Made by a program: the position numbers and the translations under genes. Below, piece by piece: positions 10,725 to 21,732 of a stretch of DNA of 64,000 nt. This DNA is from Miscanthus floridulus (Eukaryota > Streptophyta > Magnoliopsida > Poales > Poaceae): contig NC_089593.1 in the NCBI RefSeq assembly GCF_019320115.1, forward strand, positions 16,704,221 through 16,768,220. Reading direction: 5' to 3'. Within the stretch, counting starts at the first letter, position 1, and every line of letters starts with the position of its first letter. The notes under the pieces were generated by a model. It saw only the letters and a list, made by a program, of their open reading frames with translations. It was not told the DNA's origin and ran no database searches.

Positions 10725-13575
10725 ATGGGTAAGAAGAAAACCGCAAGTAAGTCCCAGTCTTCTTTCGTGGACGAGGAGTCGTCACTCTCCGTGATCGTGA
10801 ATCAGGAGTTTGTTGCCATGAGGGCCGCTTAGAAGTCTTGGCCGACTCCGACAACCACCGAAGAGCAGCTCCATGAGCTTGTCAGCGACGGCTTGATCTA
10901 GAGCAAGGCTTTTGTTGAATGGAGAGTTCCAGGCGAGCATCGGGTTCCTGCTCCAGGTCCTGGTGAGATCGTTCTTTTTGTCTCTTTTATTCACGCTGGA
11001 CTTTGTCTTCCCGCCTCTGCTTTTCTTCATCAATTTCTCAGCTATTTTGGGATTTGCTTGAACCATCTCGCTCCTAATGCAGTTCTCCACCTTTCTATTT
11101 TTGTTCATCTTTGCGAAGCTTTCCTTAGAATTCCCCCTTCTCTTTCTCTGTTTCGTTACTTCTTTTGCCTGAAACCCCAACCCCACCGTGAAGAAACCAA
11201 CATTCTTGGTGGTTGCAGGATTCAATTTTGCCAGGGTCTTAAGAGCAAGTTCTTTGACTATGACCTGGTTGATTCTGTAAGAGATTGACGTGCCGACTGG
11301 TTTTATGCCGCCAATCTGATCCCTTCCCTTGCTGTTCACTCTAGATCTAGTCCCGTGGTTAATGACCGATGGGATAAGAACCCTATGTCGCCTGCTAAGG
11401 TCTAGGCAATCCAGCCATTCCTTGATAGGATTAGTATGCTGAAACAACAGGGTTTAACCGGTTTCGGTATTGTCTCGAGTTTCCTTCGTCGACGAGTTCA
11501 GCCTTTGAAGGAGCGGGAGCATCTTGGCTTCGAGTACTCTAGGGCTGAGGATCCTTCACGCATGGTCCTAGCTCTTGAGCTGACCGATGAGGAGGTACTC
11601 GAGCGTCTCCAGAAGATGCTGAAAGGAGCAAGCGTTGTCCCGCTTACTGTCTCTGAGTTCTCTGCCAACAACCCACCTCCAGCTGTAAGTTGTTTATCTC
11701 TTTGTTTGGGTACTTTATGTACTCTTGCTGTATCCAGTTTTGTTTAACTTTTCCCTGTCTTGTTGTCTTATTCTTTTTCGTAGGAGTTTGGGTGCAACTT
11801 TGTTGACCCGATCCCTCTTGATGTTCTCCCTGCCTTGGCAAAAACTAGGGAGAAACTTGCTGGAGCTTCCGCAACCAGTAAGTTCCCAATCTCCTCAGCA
11901 CTTCTTGGAGTTTCTTTTGGATTTGTTGATGTATATGAAGAGTATGTTCCTCGTCTAGTCCCCCGCGGTCCTCGTAGTGTCCCGAAGAGGGGGTGAACGG
12001 ATGGGTCTTCATCTGGCTTGCCTGCTTCCAAGAAGTCTCGCAAGCCAAGTACTCTTCCAGGTACTCCAGTTGTAGCTAGCATGCTCCTAGGTGAGCGTAT
12101 TTAATACTCTCTGTCCCTTTGTTTTCTTGTTTTTATCTTGAACTGAGTACTTTTATTCTTTTTTAGCTGGTGCCCTGGTGGCCTTGGTTGAGACCGAGGG
12201 TGAAGAGGATGATGAAGTACCCCTCATCATGCGGCGGTGAGTTGTTTTCATATTCCCCTTCCATTGAATTTCTCCTCTTTGTCTTGATTTTTAGTCTTGA
12301 TCTTTTTGAAGTAACCAGACGTCGGGTACGAGTTCTTCTGAGGCTCCCGCACCGGCTTCTTCTGAAGCTCCGGTGTTGAGTTCTTTGGTAGCCTTGGTAC
12401 CGAGCTCTTCCGCACCTCCAGTGCCGAGTTCTTCTGTGGCTCTAGCCTCGGCTTCTTCCGGGGCTCCGGTATTGGCTATACCGCTCCTGTCGCCAAGTGG
12501 CGGGGACGTTTTTGCTACCGTGGTCCCCTCTACGAGGTCTTCTTTTGGCTTTGTGAGGAAGAAGGTGGCCGGGTGAGTAGATTCTGGCTTCATCCTTTTG
12601 CTTCTGTTCTCCTTTTTCCTGGTTCTCATCGGCGATTTCTTTTATCAATTTTCAGTCCTTCGTCTTCTCTTGCTTCTTCATCGACTTCTTCTCAGCCCTC
12701 CGCCGTGCCACCGAGTATCGAGCCTCAGGACTCGCAACGTATTGTTGGTGAAGTGGCTGTGGGGGCTACAAAGCTCTCTAGCGATGGCGCCGCTGTAGAC
12801 TTGGCCGCCCTGGAGGTGACCATGGCCATTGCGTCGGGTCCTTCTAAGGGATTGGCCTCGGCTTCCCGGGAGGTCGCTCTGGTCATTCCTTCTTCACCTC
12901 GGCCGGGCTCTCCTTCTCCTTCTCTTGAAGGTTGTGAAGAAAGAGTGCAACGGTATTGAGGGTTATTTTTGTTTCTTTTTGTATTCAAACTTTTCCTTTC
13001 TGCTGACTTGTTGTCTGCCGCTTTGTCCAACTCTCCGGGTCGAAAAGCAGAAGCTCTTGGAGGGCGTTGAAGAAATGAAGACTCTTGTTCATACAAGTCA
13101 CAACAAGGCTGAGGAGGTAATTACTCATGCTGAAGAGGAACTTGCGCTTGCTAAGTTGATTAGGCGTAGAGCTGATAGAGATCTTGTGGAGGCCCAGAAA
13201 ACCATTGAAGACTTGTCTGGTAGGTTGGCGATGGCTACTGAAAACTGGAAGGCTTTGTGGAAATTCTTTCGTTTAGTAGCCGACGTTCTTCGAACTCCAG
13301 CGGATGACAGGCAATCTTGGGCTCAGTTGATTCCTCGAATTCTGACTCGTTTCCAAGAGTTTGTGAAGAGGTGCGCTCAATTATGTACCAAGAATGTACT
13401 GGCCCAAGTTCGGGTTCTTGCTCCAGCGGCTCCTTTTTCCAAGATAGCAGAGGAAGCTAATAGTCAAGAATACATCAATGCTGTTGAGAGGATGGAACCC
13501 GAAGTTAAAGACTTAGCTAGTAGGATAGTAGATAATCTTAATATCGTTCTCCCTTCTCCTGATGATGAGGCTTGA
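10725..13575 (+). pseudogene. Antisense ORF (aORF) of the Gypsy element, Transposase_28-like, decayed
   Basis: This gene runs opposite to gag-pol. Its first exon (about 10725..11684) is one frame, broken by stops near 10828, 10900 and 11286. It encodes a segment (FIHAGLCLPASAFLHQFLSY, then NHLAPNAVLHL and RYFF) resembling the plant 'putative gypsy type transposon' family (Pfam Transposase_28). An intron-like stretch with GTAAGT and TTTTCGTAG borders joins it to 11784..11877; further exons are serine/proline-rich. The last exon (about 13047..13575) is intact and encodes a charged coiled coil (roughly EEMKTLVHTSHNKAEE through LSGRLAMATENWK) with an acidic C-terminus. The product's function is unknown. 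The same gene type occurs on the minus strand of the element at 30133..41164. Family assignment is by motif memory and moderately secure. Confidence 0.65.
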
Positions 13576-13990
13576 TGTATTTGACTTTTATGCCCGTGCC
13601 TTGTAATATGACATTATACTTCTTTTTGGAATGAAGGTCTTTTTTGCTGATGTCTTCTTTGCCTGAATGCCCTACCTATTCCTCGGATGATTTGTCGAGT
13701 ACTTTTCTGTTTGAGTAAACAACTTGTGTTGACGACCTTTCTTGATCTGTCGAGTGCTTGTCTGGCCTTCTCTTGTGCCCTGTAAACAACTCGTTGTATG
13801 TAGATCTTTGTGTTGACGACCTTTCTTGATCCATCGAGTTGTAAATAACTCGTTATATGTAGATCTTGCATTCTTTGGTATCTCCAGTGTAGCCCCCGAG
13901 CCTCTTGCTATTTGGTACAAGTAGCTGAAGGGTTCTGCTTTTGATATTTCTCTGGTCTATGCCCAGGCTTAGCTTCAGTCGTTTTGATTT

Positions 13991-14430
13991 TTATTTCAGG
14001 TGTTAGCTTGTTAGCTACCCTCATCGGCGGGCTCAAGTGTCTTTTCAACTATTTTGCTCTCAGCCGGGATGCTCAGGCATATTTTTAGCCATTTTGCATT
14101 TTATTTCGGGTGTTAGCTTGTTAGCTACCCTCATCGGCGGGCTCAAGTGTCTTTTCAACTATTTTGCTCTCGGCTGGGATGCTCAGGCATATTTTCAGCC
14201 ATTTTGCATTTTATTTCGGGTGTTAGCTTGTTAGATACCGTCATCGACGGGCTCAAGTGTCTTTTCAACTATTTTGCTCTCGGCCGGGATGCTCAAGCAT
14301 ATTTTCAGCCATTTTGCATTTTATTTCGGGTGTTAGCTTGTTAGCTACCCTCATCGGCGGGCTCAAGTGTCTTTTCAACTATTTTGCTCTCAGCCGGGAT
14401 GCTCAGGCGTATTTTCAGCCATTTTGCATT
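13991..14430. repeat. Tandem repeat, 110-bp unit, four copies
   Basis: The segment TGTTAGCTTGTTAG starts at 14001, 14111, 14221 and 14331, a regular 110-bp period, with 'ctcatcggcgggctcaagtg' and 'gccgggatgctcaggc' in each unit. The copies are nearly identical, so the array expanded recently or is being homogenised. It lies between pol and the antisense ORF, where Tat-lineage elements often carry tandem repeats. Confidence 0.92.
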
Positions 14431-14639
14431 TAAGAAATAACTCGGATAGACATATGTTTGTCGATAGATAACCATCTTTATTGATCATGAGTATTGATGT
14501 GTTACAATGATACATTGCGGTATCTTTGTTGATCATGAACGTTGATCTTTTGCGTCTTGTATACCTATTCTTTCTTGAGTTGTTTTTACGCGTAGAATCT
14601 CCGTAGCTGACTGATGTGCCATGTATTGTTGACTTCTTT

Positions 14640-15995
14640 TCCATCTTTAGTTATGAGCTTGTATGTGCCTGGTCCAACGACTTTTGTGACGATAAAAGGA
14701 CCTTCCCATGGACTGAGTAGTTTGTGGCGTCCGTCGGTTTTTTGTATTCTTCTTAGTGCTAAGTCTCCGACTTGTAATGATCGAGACTGAGTATTCTTGT
14801 TGTAGTGGCGCCTTAGCCCTTAGAGGTATTTTGCTGATTGCAGGGTAGTGTTTACTCTGACTTCTTCTGTGCTGTCGAGTTCTAATATTTGGGTGTATTC
14901 TGCTTCTCCTTTGTCGTATTGTTCTATCCTTGGTGATGTCCAGATCAGGTCTGCGGGTAGTACGGCTTCTGATCCGTATACTAGGAAGAAAGGTGAGTAT
15001 CCGGTGGCTCTGCTTATTTGAGTCCGTAGCCCCCATACAACTTTGGGTAATTCTTCGATCCATTTTGCCCCATAGTCTACTAGTTCTTCATATAACCTTG
15101 GTTTTAGTTCGGCTAGTATGAGTCCATTGGCCCTTTCTACCTGTCCATTGGCTTCTGGATGTGCGACTGATGCGTAATCTATACTGAAACCACAATCCTA
15201 TGCCCAACTTTTGAATTCTGTGGCTGTGAAGGGAGAACCCAAATCTGTGATGATTCGATTGGTCATGCCGAAGCGGTGCATAATATCTTGGATGAACTCG
15301 ACCGCTTTGGCTGTGCTATATTTTGCGAGTGGTTTGTATTCGATCCACTTGGTGAACTTGTCGATTGCTACAAAGATGTACTCGAAACCGCCTTTTGCTT
15401 TCTTGAGAGGTCCCACTTGATCCAGGCCCCAGCAGGAGAAAGGCCTAGCGGGTGGAATGCAGATGAGGTTGTGGGCTGGCACATGAGCTTGTCTTGCGAA
15501 CATCTGACAACTTCTGCATCTTCTGATGAGTTCTTCTGCGTCTTTCAAAGTGGTTGGCTAGTAGAAACCAGTGCGGAATGCTTTGCCGACTAGTGTTCTT
15601 GAAGCGGCGTGATTTCCACAGCAGCCTGAGTGTATTTCGTCTAGGATTTGTTTGCCTTCTTCAAATGAGATGCATTTTAGGAGTACTCCTGATGATGCGG
15701 CTCTTCTATATAGCTTATCTCCTACTAGGACGTAATTCTTGCTTCTACGGATGACTTGTGTGGCTTGTTTTTCCGCTGGCAACTTATTTTCTTTGATGTA
15801 ATCAATAAAAACCTGTGTCCATGATGTGTTGATCACCAGAATCTGGTTGCCTTTGGCTATGGGTTCTGTGGTTGTCTCATCGGGTTGTTTGATAGAAGGA
15901 ACTGATAACTCCTCTATGAATACGCCGGGTGGGACCTCTGCCCTGTCGGATCCAAGCTTGGCAAGAACATCTGCTGCAATGTTGGAATCCCACAA
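14640..15995 (-). pseudogene. Gypsy integrase module
   Basis: Reading from 15995 downward, an H2C2 zinc-binding motif is present (HSGCCGNHAASRT, then RRCRSCQMFARQ). The DDE core follows: WGLDQVGPL gives the first Asp, IITDLGSPFTA the second, and HPEANGQVERANGL near 15125-15170 the Glu. C-terminal sequence follows (LPKVVWGLRTQISRATGYSP, later WEGPFIV and GTYKL). The reading frame is broken near 15555, near 15196 and by a TAA near 14825. It would have inserted element cDNA into the genome. It is inactive here because the frame is interrupted, although the catalytic residues survive. Confidence 0.88.
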
Positions 15996-16013
15996 GACAT
16001 GTAGAATTTCTAG

Positions 16014-16739
16014 TCATTGGAAGTGTTTTTCGAGTTTTCGGATTTCAGCACAGTAAGCACCCATGTTTTCTTTGGTGCAATCCCAATCTTTGTTGACTTG
16101 GTTGATGACTACTGCCGAATCGCCATATACGAGTAGTCGCTTGATTCCGAGTGTAATAGTCACTCTTAGCCCATGTATGAGGGCTTCATATTCTGCTTTG
16201 TTGGTGGTGGCTTGCCATAATATCTGAAGGACATACTTTAGTTGTCTTCCGTCTAGTGAAATTAGGAGGACACCTGCACCCGCTCTGCCTAGCTTAAGTG
16301 ATCCATCAAAGTACATCTTCCAATGATCAAGGATGGCGCTTGATACGGGTTGTTGAATTTCTGTCCATTCGGCAACAAAATCAGCAAGGGCTTGAGATTT
16401 AATTGCTTTCCGCGGGGTGAAATCGATGTTGAGAGCACCGAGTTCAACTGCCCACTTGGATATGCGTCCTGTTGCATCTTTGTTGCGTAAGATGTCTCCT
16501 AGTGGGAAATCTGTCACCACAGTAATCTTGTGCCTCTCAAAATAGTGACGAAGCTTGCGTGAAGTGATCAGTAGGGTGTAGAGTAGTTTTTGCACATACA
16601 GATACTGGATTTTTGATTCTGATAGCACTTCGCTGATATAGTATACTGGGTATTGTACTTTATATACGCGCCCTTCTTCTTCTCTTTCCACTACTATTGT
16701 CGTGCTGACTACATTAGTAGTGGCTGCAATGTATAGCAT
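16014..16739 (-). pseudogene. Gypsy RNase H module with second RNase H-like domain
   Basis: The first half matches the RT-linked RNase H (YPVYYISEVLSESKIQY, then HYFERHKITVVTDFPLGDIL). The second half matches the additional RNase H typical of Tat-lineage elements (WKMYFDGSLKLGRAGAGVLL, then NKAEYEALIHGL and VYGDSAVVINQV), with the D-E-D residues visible. The frame is open for 241 residues and then stops at 16014. Two RNase H domains support Tat/Ogre-type placement. Confidence 0.87.
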
Positions 16740-16746
16740 CGTGTCT

Positions 16747-17950
16747 TCATCTTTCTTTGGAGGTGTGAGGACTAGTGAGGTATGCCTTAAGTTTCTTGAA
16801 AGCTTCGTTGGCTTCTTCTGTCCACTGGAACTTGTCCGTCTTCTTTAGTAGTTTAAAGAAAGGCAACCCTTTTTCGCCGAGTCTTGATATGAAACGGTTG
16901 AGTGCCGCCATGCAGCATGTTAGTTTTTGTACTTCTTTGATGTTTCGAGGAGGGCCCATCTCTGTTATTGCTCGAATTTGCTTGGTGCTTGCTTCGATTC
17001 CGCGATGACTGACCAAGAATCCGAGTAGTTGTCCTGAGGGAACTCCGAATACGCACTTGTTTGGGTTCAATTTCCACCTCCACCTCTTCAGGTTCTCGAA
17101 GGTTTGTTTTAAGTCTTCAATCAGTGTATCTGGGTTCTTTGTTTTTACAACCACGTCGTCCACGCATGCTTCTACGTTTTCACCGATCTAATCACCGAGA
17201 CATGTTTGGATGGCTCTTTGATAAGTGGCTCCAGCATTCTTGAGTCCAAACGACATTGTCCTGTAGCAGTAGGTGCCGAACGGAGTGATGAAAGATGTCT
17301 TGCTTTGGTCTTTTTCTTTTAATGCAATCTGGTGATACCCGGAATAGCAATCGAGAAAAGATAATAGGGCAGATCCTGCTGTTGAATCAACTATCTGATC
17401 AATGCATGGTAGCCCGAACGGATCTTTTGGGCAGTGTTTGTTGAGATCTGTGTAGTCAACACACATGCGCCACTCGTCTGTGTTCTTTTTCTGTACTAGA
17501 ACCAGATTTGCTAGCCAATCCGGATGGAGAATTTCCCTGATGAATCCAGCTGCCATTAGTTTTGTAATTTCCTTTTTAATTGCTGCCTTCTTGTCGGGAG
17601 AGAATCATCGTAGTCGTTGCTTTACAGGCTTGGAGCCTTCATTGATATCAATTCCGTGCTCAGCCAACTCTCTTGGGACCCCTGGCATGTCGGCCGGCTT
17701 CCAAGCGAAAATGTCCTTGTTGTCCCGAAGAAAGTTGGTGAGCGCGAGTTCCTATTTTGCCGATAGGTGGGCACTGATGGTTGTTGTTTTTGTGGGATCA
17801 CCGGTGCCTAGGTCAATTTGCTTCATGTTGGCTTCTTTTGGTGGTGCTAGAATGCTCGGTCTCTTAGCTGGTATCTCTAGTTCTTCTTGGCTTGTTTCTA
17901 CGGCGATAGTGGCTATTTCTTTTCTTCCATTGTTTGCATGTGCCTTTGCT
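16747..17950 (-). pseudogene. Gypsy reverse transcriptase module, inactivated
   Basis: From 17556 downward the frame encodes the RT fingers and palm (WRMCVDYTDLNKHCPKDPF, then LLSFLDCYSGYHQI and TSFITPFGTYCYRTMSFGL). A TAG at 17188-17190 follows CLGD. The frame then resumes through the active-site region, which reads ACVDD instead of the usual AYVDD: the tyrosine of the YXDD box is a cysteine. The thumb/connection (NPNKCVFGVPSGQLLGFLVS, then CMAALNRFISRLGEKG) follows. Upstream linker sequence (PADMPGVPRELAEHGID) also carries stops. The enzyme cannot be made as a single active protein. Confidence 0.9.
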
Positions 17951-17964
17951 GTAATTTGGATTGC

Positions 17965-18990
17965 CTATACGTCGCAGTCAAATGCGCGCTTTAAATCGCT
18001 CCGAAGAGAAAGAACTCTGTTAGGCCCTGGCATTTTGAGCAACAGGTACGGATAATGCGGTATTGCCATGAATTTTGCTAGTGCTGGTCGCCCAAGAATT
18101 GCATGATATGAGGAATTGAAATCTGCGACTTCAAATTTGATGAACTCTGTGCGGTAATTTGAGGGAGTCCCAAAGGTAACCGGTAGAGTGATTTGTCCAA
18201 GTGGCATTGCTGCCTTGCCAGGTACTATGCCATAAAAAGGTGTGCTTGTTGGTGTGATCATCCCGGTGAGTTGTAGTCCCATCTTTCTTAGAGTTTCTAA
18301 AAAGATGATGTTGAGTCCTACTCCTCCATCAATTAGTACTTTCATGACAGTCATGCCGGCAATGGTCGGATCTAGAACCAATGGGTAATGGCCTGCGTTT
18401 CCTACACTGGTCCCCTGGTCTTCTCTTGAGAATTGGATTGGGTACTCTGACCAGTTGAGATATCTTGGCGTAGCGGGTTCTGCGGCCATAATTGTTTGTA
18501 GCGCTAACTTTTCTTGATGTTTGCTTTTGGAGTCTAGAATCCCGGCAAAGATTACTGCTACTGTCCCTCTAGATTTTTGGAATCCCTTGTCATCATTGTT
18601 GTCTCCTTCTTTTTTCTGATTGTCTTCTTTATTGTTTCCCTTGCTATCTTTTCTAGTGTACCTTTTGTTGAAGGTGTAGCAATTTCCGATGGTGTGCCTC
18701 CCGTTGGGGTGCAAAGGGCAACGCATGTTCTCAATGTTGTCATATCTTCTGGGCTTGGTAAATTTCTTTGATTTGTCAGCCATTGCTACCGTGTTGTCTG
18801 GACCTCGCTTTCTCTCCTGATGCCTGTTGTTTCGAGGATTTTGCCTGTCCGGGTTGTCTCTGTTGTTCCTTTTCGGGAATCTTTCTTTCGTTTTTTCTTC
18901 CACAGTAATCATCTTTTCTATTGTTCTTCTGAATTCTTTGTTATTTCTTGGGTTTTCTTTGCAGAAGTCTTGGAATTGCCACCTAGCCAC
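17965..18990 (-). pseudogene. Gypsy gag C-terminus and aspartic protease
   Basis: A 341-residue open frame begins in the gag tail (RWQFQDFCKENPRNNKEF) and passes a basic, glutamine- and arginine-rich stretch. It includes a zinc-knuckle-like CPLHPNGRHTIGNC and then a retroviral-type protease (VLIDGGVGLNIIFLETLRKM, later HAILGRPALAKFMAIPHY). The active site reads DGG rather than DSG or DTG, which I recall as common in grass Tat-type elements. The frame is interrupted at 17965 before RT. Confidence 0.82.
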
Positions 18991-19112
18991 GATTCCGTGA
19001 GAGAAAGCTTCGATTACTTCTCGTTGTGTGATGTCATGTACTTGAGCTCGTAGTTCGCCAAATCGTCGATAGTAATTTCTGAGACTTTCACCTCCTTTCT
19101 GCTTGAGTCCTT

Positions 19113-19394
19113 TTAATTCTGCGTGGGTGATTGGATGTGTAATAATTCCCGCAAAATTTTCACAGAAAGCTCTTTGTAGGTCTTCCCAATTTCTGATTGA
19201 TCCGGGATTAATTTGTCAAACCATTGAAGCGGCATGGTTTCTAGGGCCATGGGGAAGAACAAGGTTTTGATGTCATCGTCTCCTCCGGCTAGTTCAATCA
19301 ATTGTGAGTAAATCCTGAGCCATTGCTTTGGTTCGGTCTTGCCGTCGTATTTGGAGTGGTTGGACGGCTTGAATTTGTGAGGTAGTCGAATCAA
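19113..19394 (-). pseudogene. Gypsy gag capsid-like segment (Retrotrans_gag)
   Basis: The frame encodes a typical plant Gypsy gag core: FKPSNHSKYDGKTEPKQWL, then IELAGGDDDIKTLFFPMALE and MPLQWFDKL. It continues in another frame (a SLRNYYRRFGELRAQV-like stretch near 19020-19090) into the frame starting at 18990, so a frameshift is present near 19110. Confidence 0.82.
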
Positions 19395-19817
19395 TGCAAG
19401 TCTGTTTGCAAAACAGGGAAATCTGTCGTGTGTTCTGGCTTCTGTATATTCTGATTCTGCGCCCCCTTCTTGCTAGCTGTCATCTTGGTAAGGGTAGTTT
19501 TGTGTGGCCGTCCGAGTAGGTGCTCTGCTCCTGTCCTTTCTTGGTTGCTCGACTCGGTTATTTTGACTATGATTTCTTCGGCTTCCTCCGTTGTGACTTC
19601 CACTTGGTCCTAGTCTTTCGAAGGCAGACTTCCTTTGATTTTGGTCTTCCTATTCATGAGATGTTGCCTTTCCGTCGTTCATTTTAAAGATTGTTGATCG
19701 GAGGAAATCTCGAAGCTGTTCTTGTTTCTCATTGGGGTGTGAGGTCGCCCTGAGTTCTTCTAGTGCCTCCCGGATCTTATAGTAGGGAGTACTCGCTACT
19801 CGTCCTTCTTCGATTTC

Positions 19818-20756
19818 TCATTCTGATTTTCTTCTATTGTACTCGGCTAGGTCTGATTCATATTTGTTCCAAGTGTCTTTCTGCTGTTTTACACGGCGTT
19901 GTCGTCCCTGTTTCAATTTGTTCTTTCTTTCTCTTGCTTGCCTCTGGCTCTCAGTCTCACCATCGTATCCCTGGATAAATGGTGATATATTGGACTCGGA
20001 TTCATCTGAAGACCTTATGTCAGGTGCTTCTGGGGGGATCAATGGTGATCGAGGACGGTGAATCATGAGTACTTCTCTAGCGTGAGTTGTTCTGTCATCA
20101 TTGTTGATTTCTGTACTAGCAGAGCTGTTGATGACTTCAGTAGAGGTTTCAAAGTCATAGATGGAATCTCCTTCTTGGTAGGGTAGAATTGTTATTGCCG
20201 TGTCATCGACTAGTTGGGCATCGTCATCCTCAGGAATGGTATCTAGCCAGTGAATGATGCAGTCCTGAGATGTTATGGTTAAAACGAGACCTTCCTGGGC
20301 TCCCTTCAGTGGCATTCTAAGCATGGGATAAGTGGATCCTTCGTGCCATGTCTGATAGGATGTTGCCATGTTGTGGAGTCTAAACGGAAAAAGATCCGAC
20401 TTCTTTGAAGTATTCTGGGTGTATTCCGAGTAGTATTCTTGACAGGTTGACGTCATGTCCTGGAGCTTTGTTAGGAAAGAACTCGGTTTCCCGAAAGAAC
20501 TCGGATAAGGCTTCGTTTTGGGAGCGGAACTTGAGTTTGAGTAGGATGCATGAACTTGCGAGAACTGAGTCGGATTGAGCTGTGCGAATTGTCCGGCAAG
20601 CTGATCTATCGTTATCGTCGAAATAGGATGATCTTGATGATGATCTGATTCTTCAAGGAGACGACCTTGGAGCTTGCCATCGTCGCCTACCTTGCAGATC
20701 CATGAACCGAAGACGAAGGTCAATCCCTTCGAGAAGATCATGTTGTCGAGGTCCAT
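19818..20756 (-). pseudogene. N-terminal ORF of the Gypsy element (gag leader region)
   Basis: An open frame starting at a Met (MDLDNMIFSKGLTFVFGSW) about 50 bp inside the 5' LTR runs 313 residues to a stop at 19818. It is hydrophilic, rich in Ser, Thr and Gln, with a charged helical tail (ESQRQARERKNKLKQGRQRR). I recognise it only by position and general character as the N-terminal part of a Tat-type gag. Further stops separate it from the capsid-like segment. Confidence 0.6.
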
Positions 20757-20785
20757 CAAGCTCTCGGATGCAAAGTCGCCGAAAG

Positions 20786-20805
20786 CCCCTACCTGGCGCG
20801 CCAGC
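20786..20805 (-). promoter_or_regulatory. Primer binding site of the Gypsy element
   Basis: Directly inside the 5' LTR the minus strand reads GCTGGCGCGCCAGGTAGGGG, starting two bases after the LTR end. The second Gypsy element has the near-identical TTGGTGCGCCAGGTAGGAGC at the same position. The primer tRNA is not assigned. Confidence 0.7.
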
Positions 20806-21209
20806 TGTCGATGTTTGATCACCGATAGCCTACCACGGGGGTACCCAGGGCAGTATGTTCGGGCTCCGACGTATGCAGAACTCGATGGTTAATGCAAAAG
20901 ACAGTCGATTTATCCTGGTTCAGGCCCTCGATCGTGGATCGAGTAATAACCCTACGTCCAATAGGCGTTAGCCTTTGCGTTGGATTGATTATGAAGTGTT
21001 GTGTTGTACAATTGTTCTATTGAACCCCGATCCAAGGTGCCTTTGTTCTCCTTTATATAGTCAGGAGGCCAGAATCCTAGTCGGTTTATAATGAGAGTTC
21101 CTAGTAGGATTACAGGGTAATACTACTACTAAGATTACAGGAGGAGAATCCTAATTGGACTAGGTCTTCTTTCTTCCTTGCGGGGTATCCTATGGGTCCC
21201 GTACCGACA
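20806..21209 (-). repeat. LTR (5' LTR of the minus-strand Gypsy element)
   Basis: It pairs with 8471..8873. On the minus strand it carries CTATATAAAG at about 21051-21060, a good TATA box for the element's own transcription. The outer end is followed by the target duplication GTCGC at 21210-21214. Confidence 0.93.
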
Positions 21210-21732
21210 GTCGCGACTTAATGGCTAGTTGGAAAAAGGGAGATATTTATACCTCTTCTTCTTCCTCCCAACGGCTATCTCGACCAAAACTCTCACCAAC
21301 CTTCAGACAAATATCTTCAACTCCATTGAAGGCTCTCCCCTCTCTCCCTTTGGTTCCCTTGAGATTCCTTAAGAGATTGAGCCTCAAAACTCGATTAGAG
21401 AGCTTGTCAACCTGAGCTTCATCTCTTAGAGCACTTGATTTGCCTTCAAGCTGATGGATTGTGTTTGTTACTCTTGGAGTAAGGGCCCCGGCTAGGCGTC
21501 GCCCGCCAAAGCTCCCAACTCTTATGGGCGCTTCGAGACGTTTGTAATCACCCCATCATCTAGTAAGAAACTCCAAATCAAGAGACTTGTGCTCTTGACT
21601 TGAGAAGAGGACAGGGTTTACAAAATCCAAGCATTGATGGCTTGCTCAACAGCATCGAGGTAGGCAAGCCTTGGTGGCGAGCAGAACCATGGGATAAATA
21701 TCTTACCTCTCGTGTTTCTTGCTTTGTATTGT

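Larger units (their letters stand above)
8471..21209 (-). mobile_element. Gypsy LTR retrotransposon (Tat-like) with antisense ORF, full length but decayed
   Basis: Two LTRs of about 404 bp (8471..8873 and 20806..21209) share TGTCGATG starts, and the right copy ends CGACA. The five-base target duplication GTCGC occurs at 8466-8470 and 21210-21214. Genes for gag, protease, RT, RNase H and integrase run on the minus strand, so the right LTR is the element's 5' LTR. The order RT-RNase H-integrase identifies Gypsy (Metaviridae type). The 3' half carries an ORF on the opposite strand plus tandem repeats, as in Tat-lineage elements. Stops and frameshifts in every module show that it cannot encode its own proteins. 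By eye the LTRs differ at about two dozen positions (near 6%), which implies an insertion a few million years old under usual grass rates. Confidence 0.93.

Noticed and set aside
10782..11447. Minus-strand open frame of 221 codons overlapping the antisense ORF
   Set aside because: The plus strand encodes the recognisable Transposase_28-like domain; the other strand is basic low-complexity peptide with no known motif.
13991..14430. Regular 110-bp repeats considered as a CRISPR-like array
   Set aside because: There are no short repeats with unique spacers; whole units are near identical, the host is a plant, and the array is a retrotransposon tandem repeat.
14647..15063. Alternative minus-strand frame of 138 codons over the integrase C-terminus
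   Set aside because: The neighbouring frame gives the expected integrase tail (ISRATGYSPFFLVYGSE), so this one is a shadow frame.
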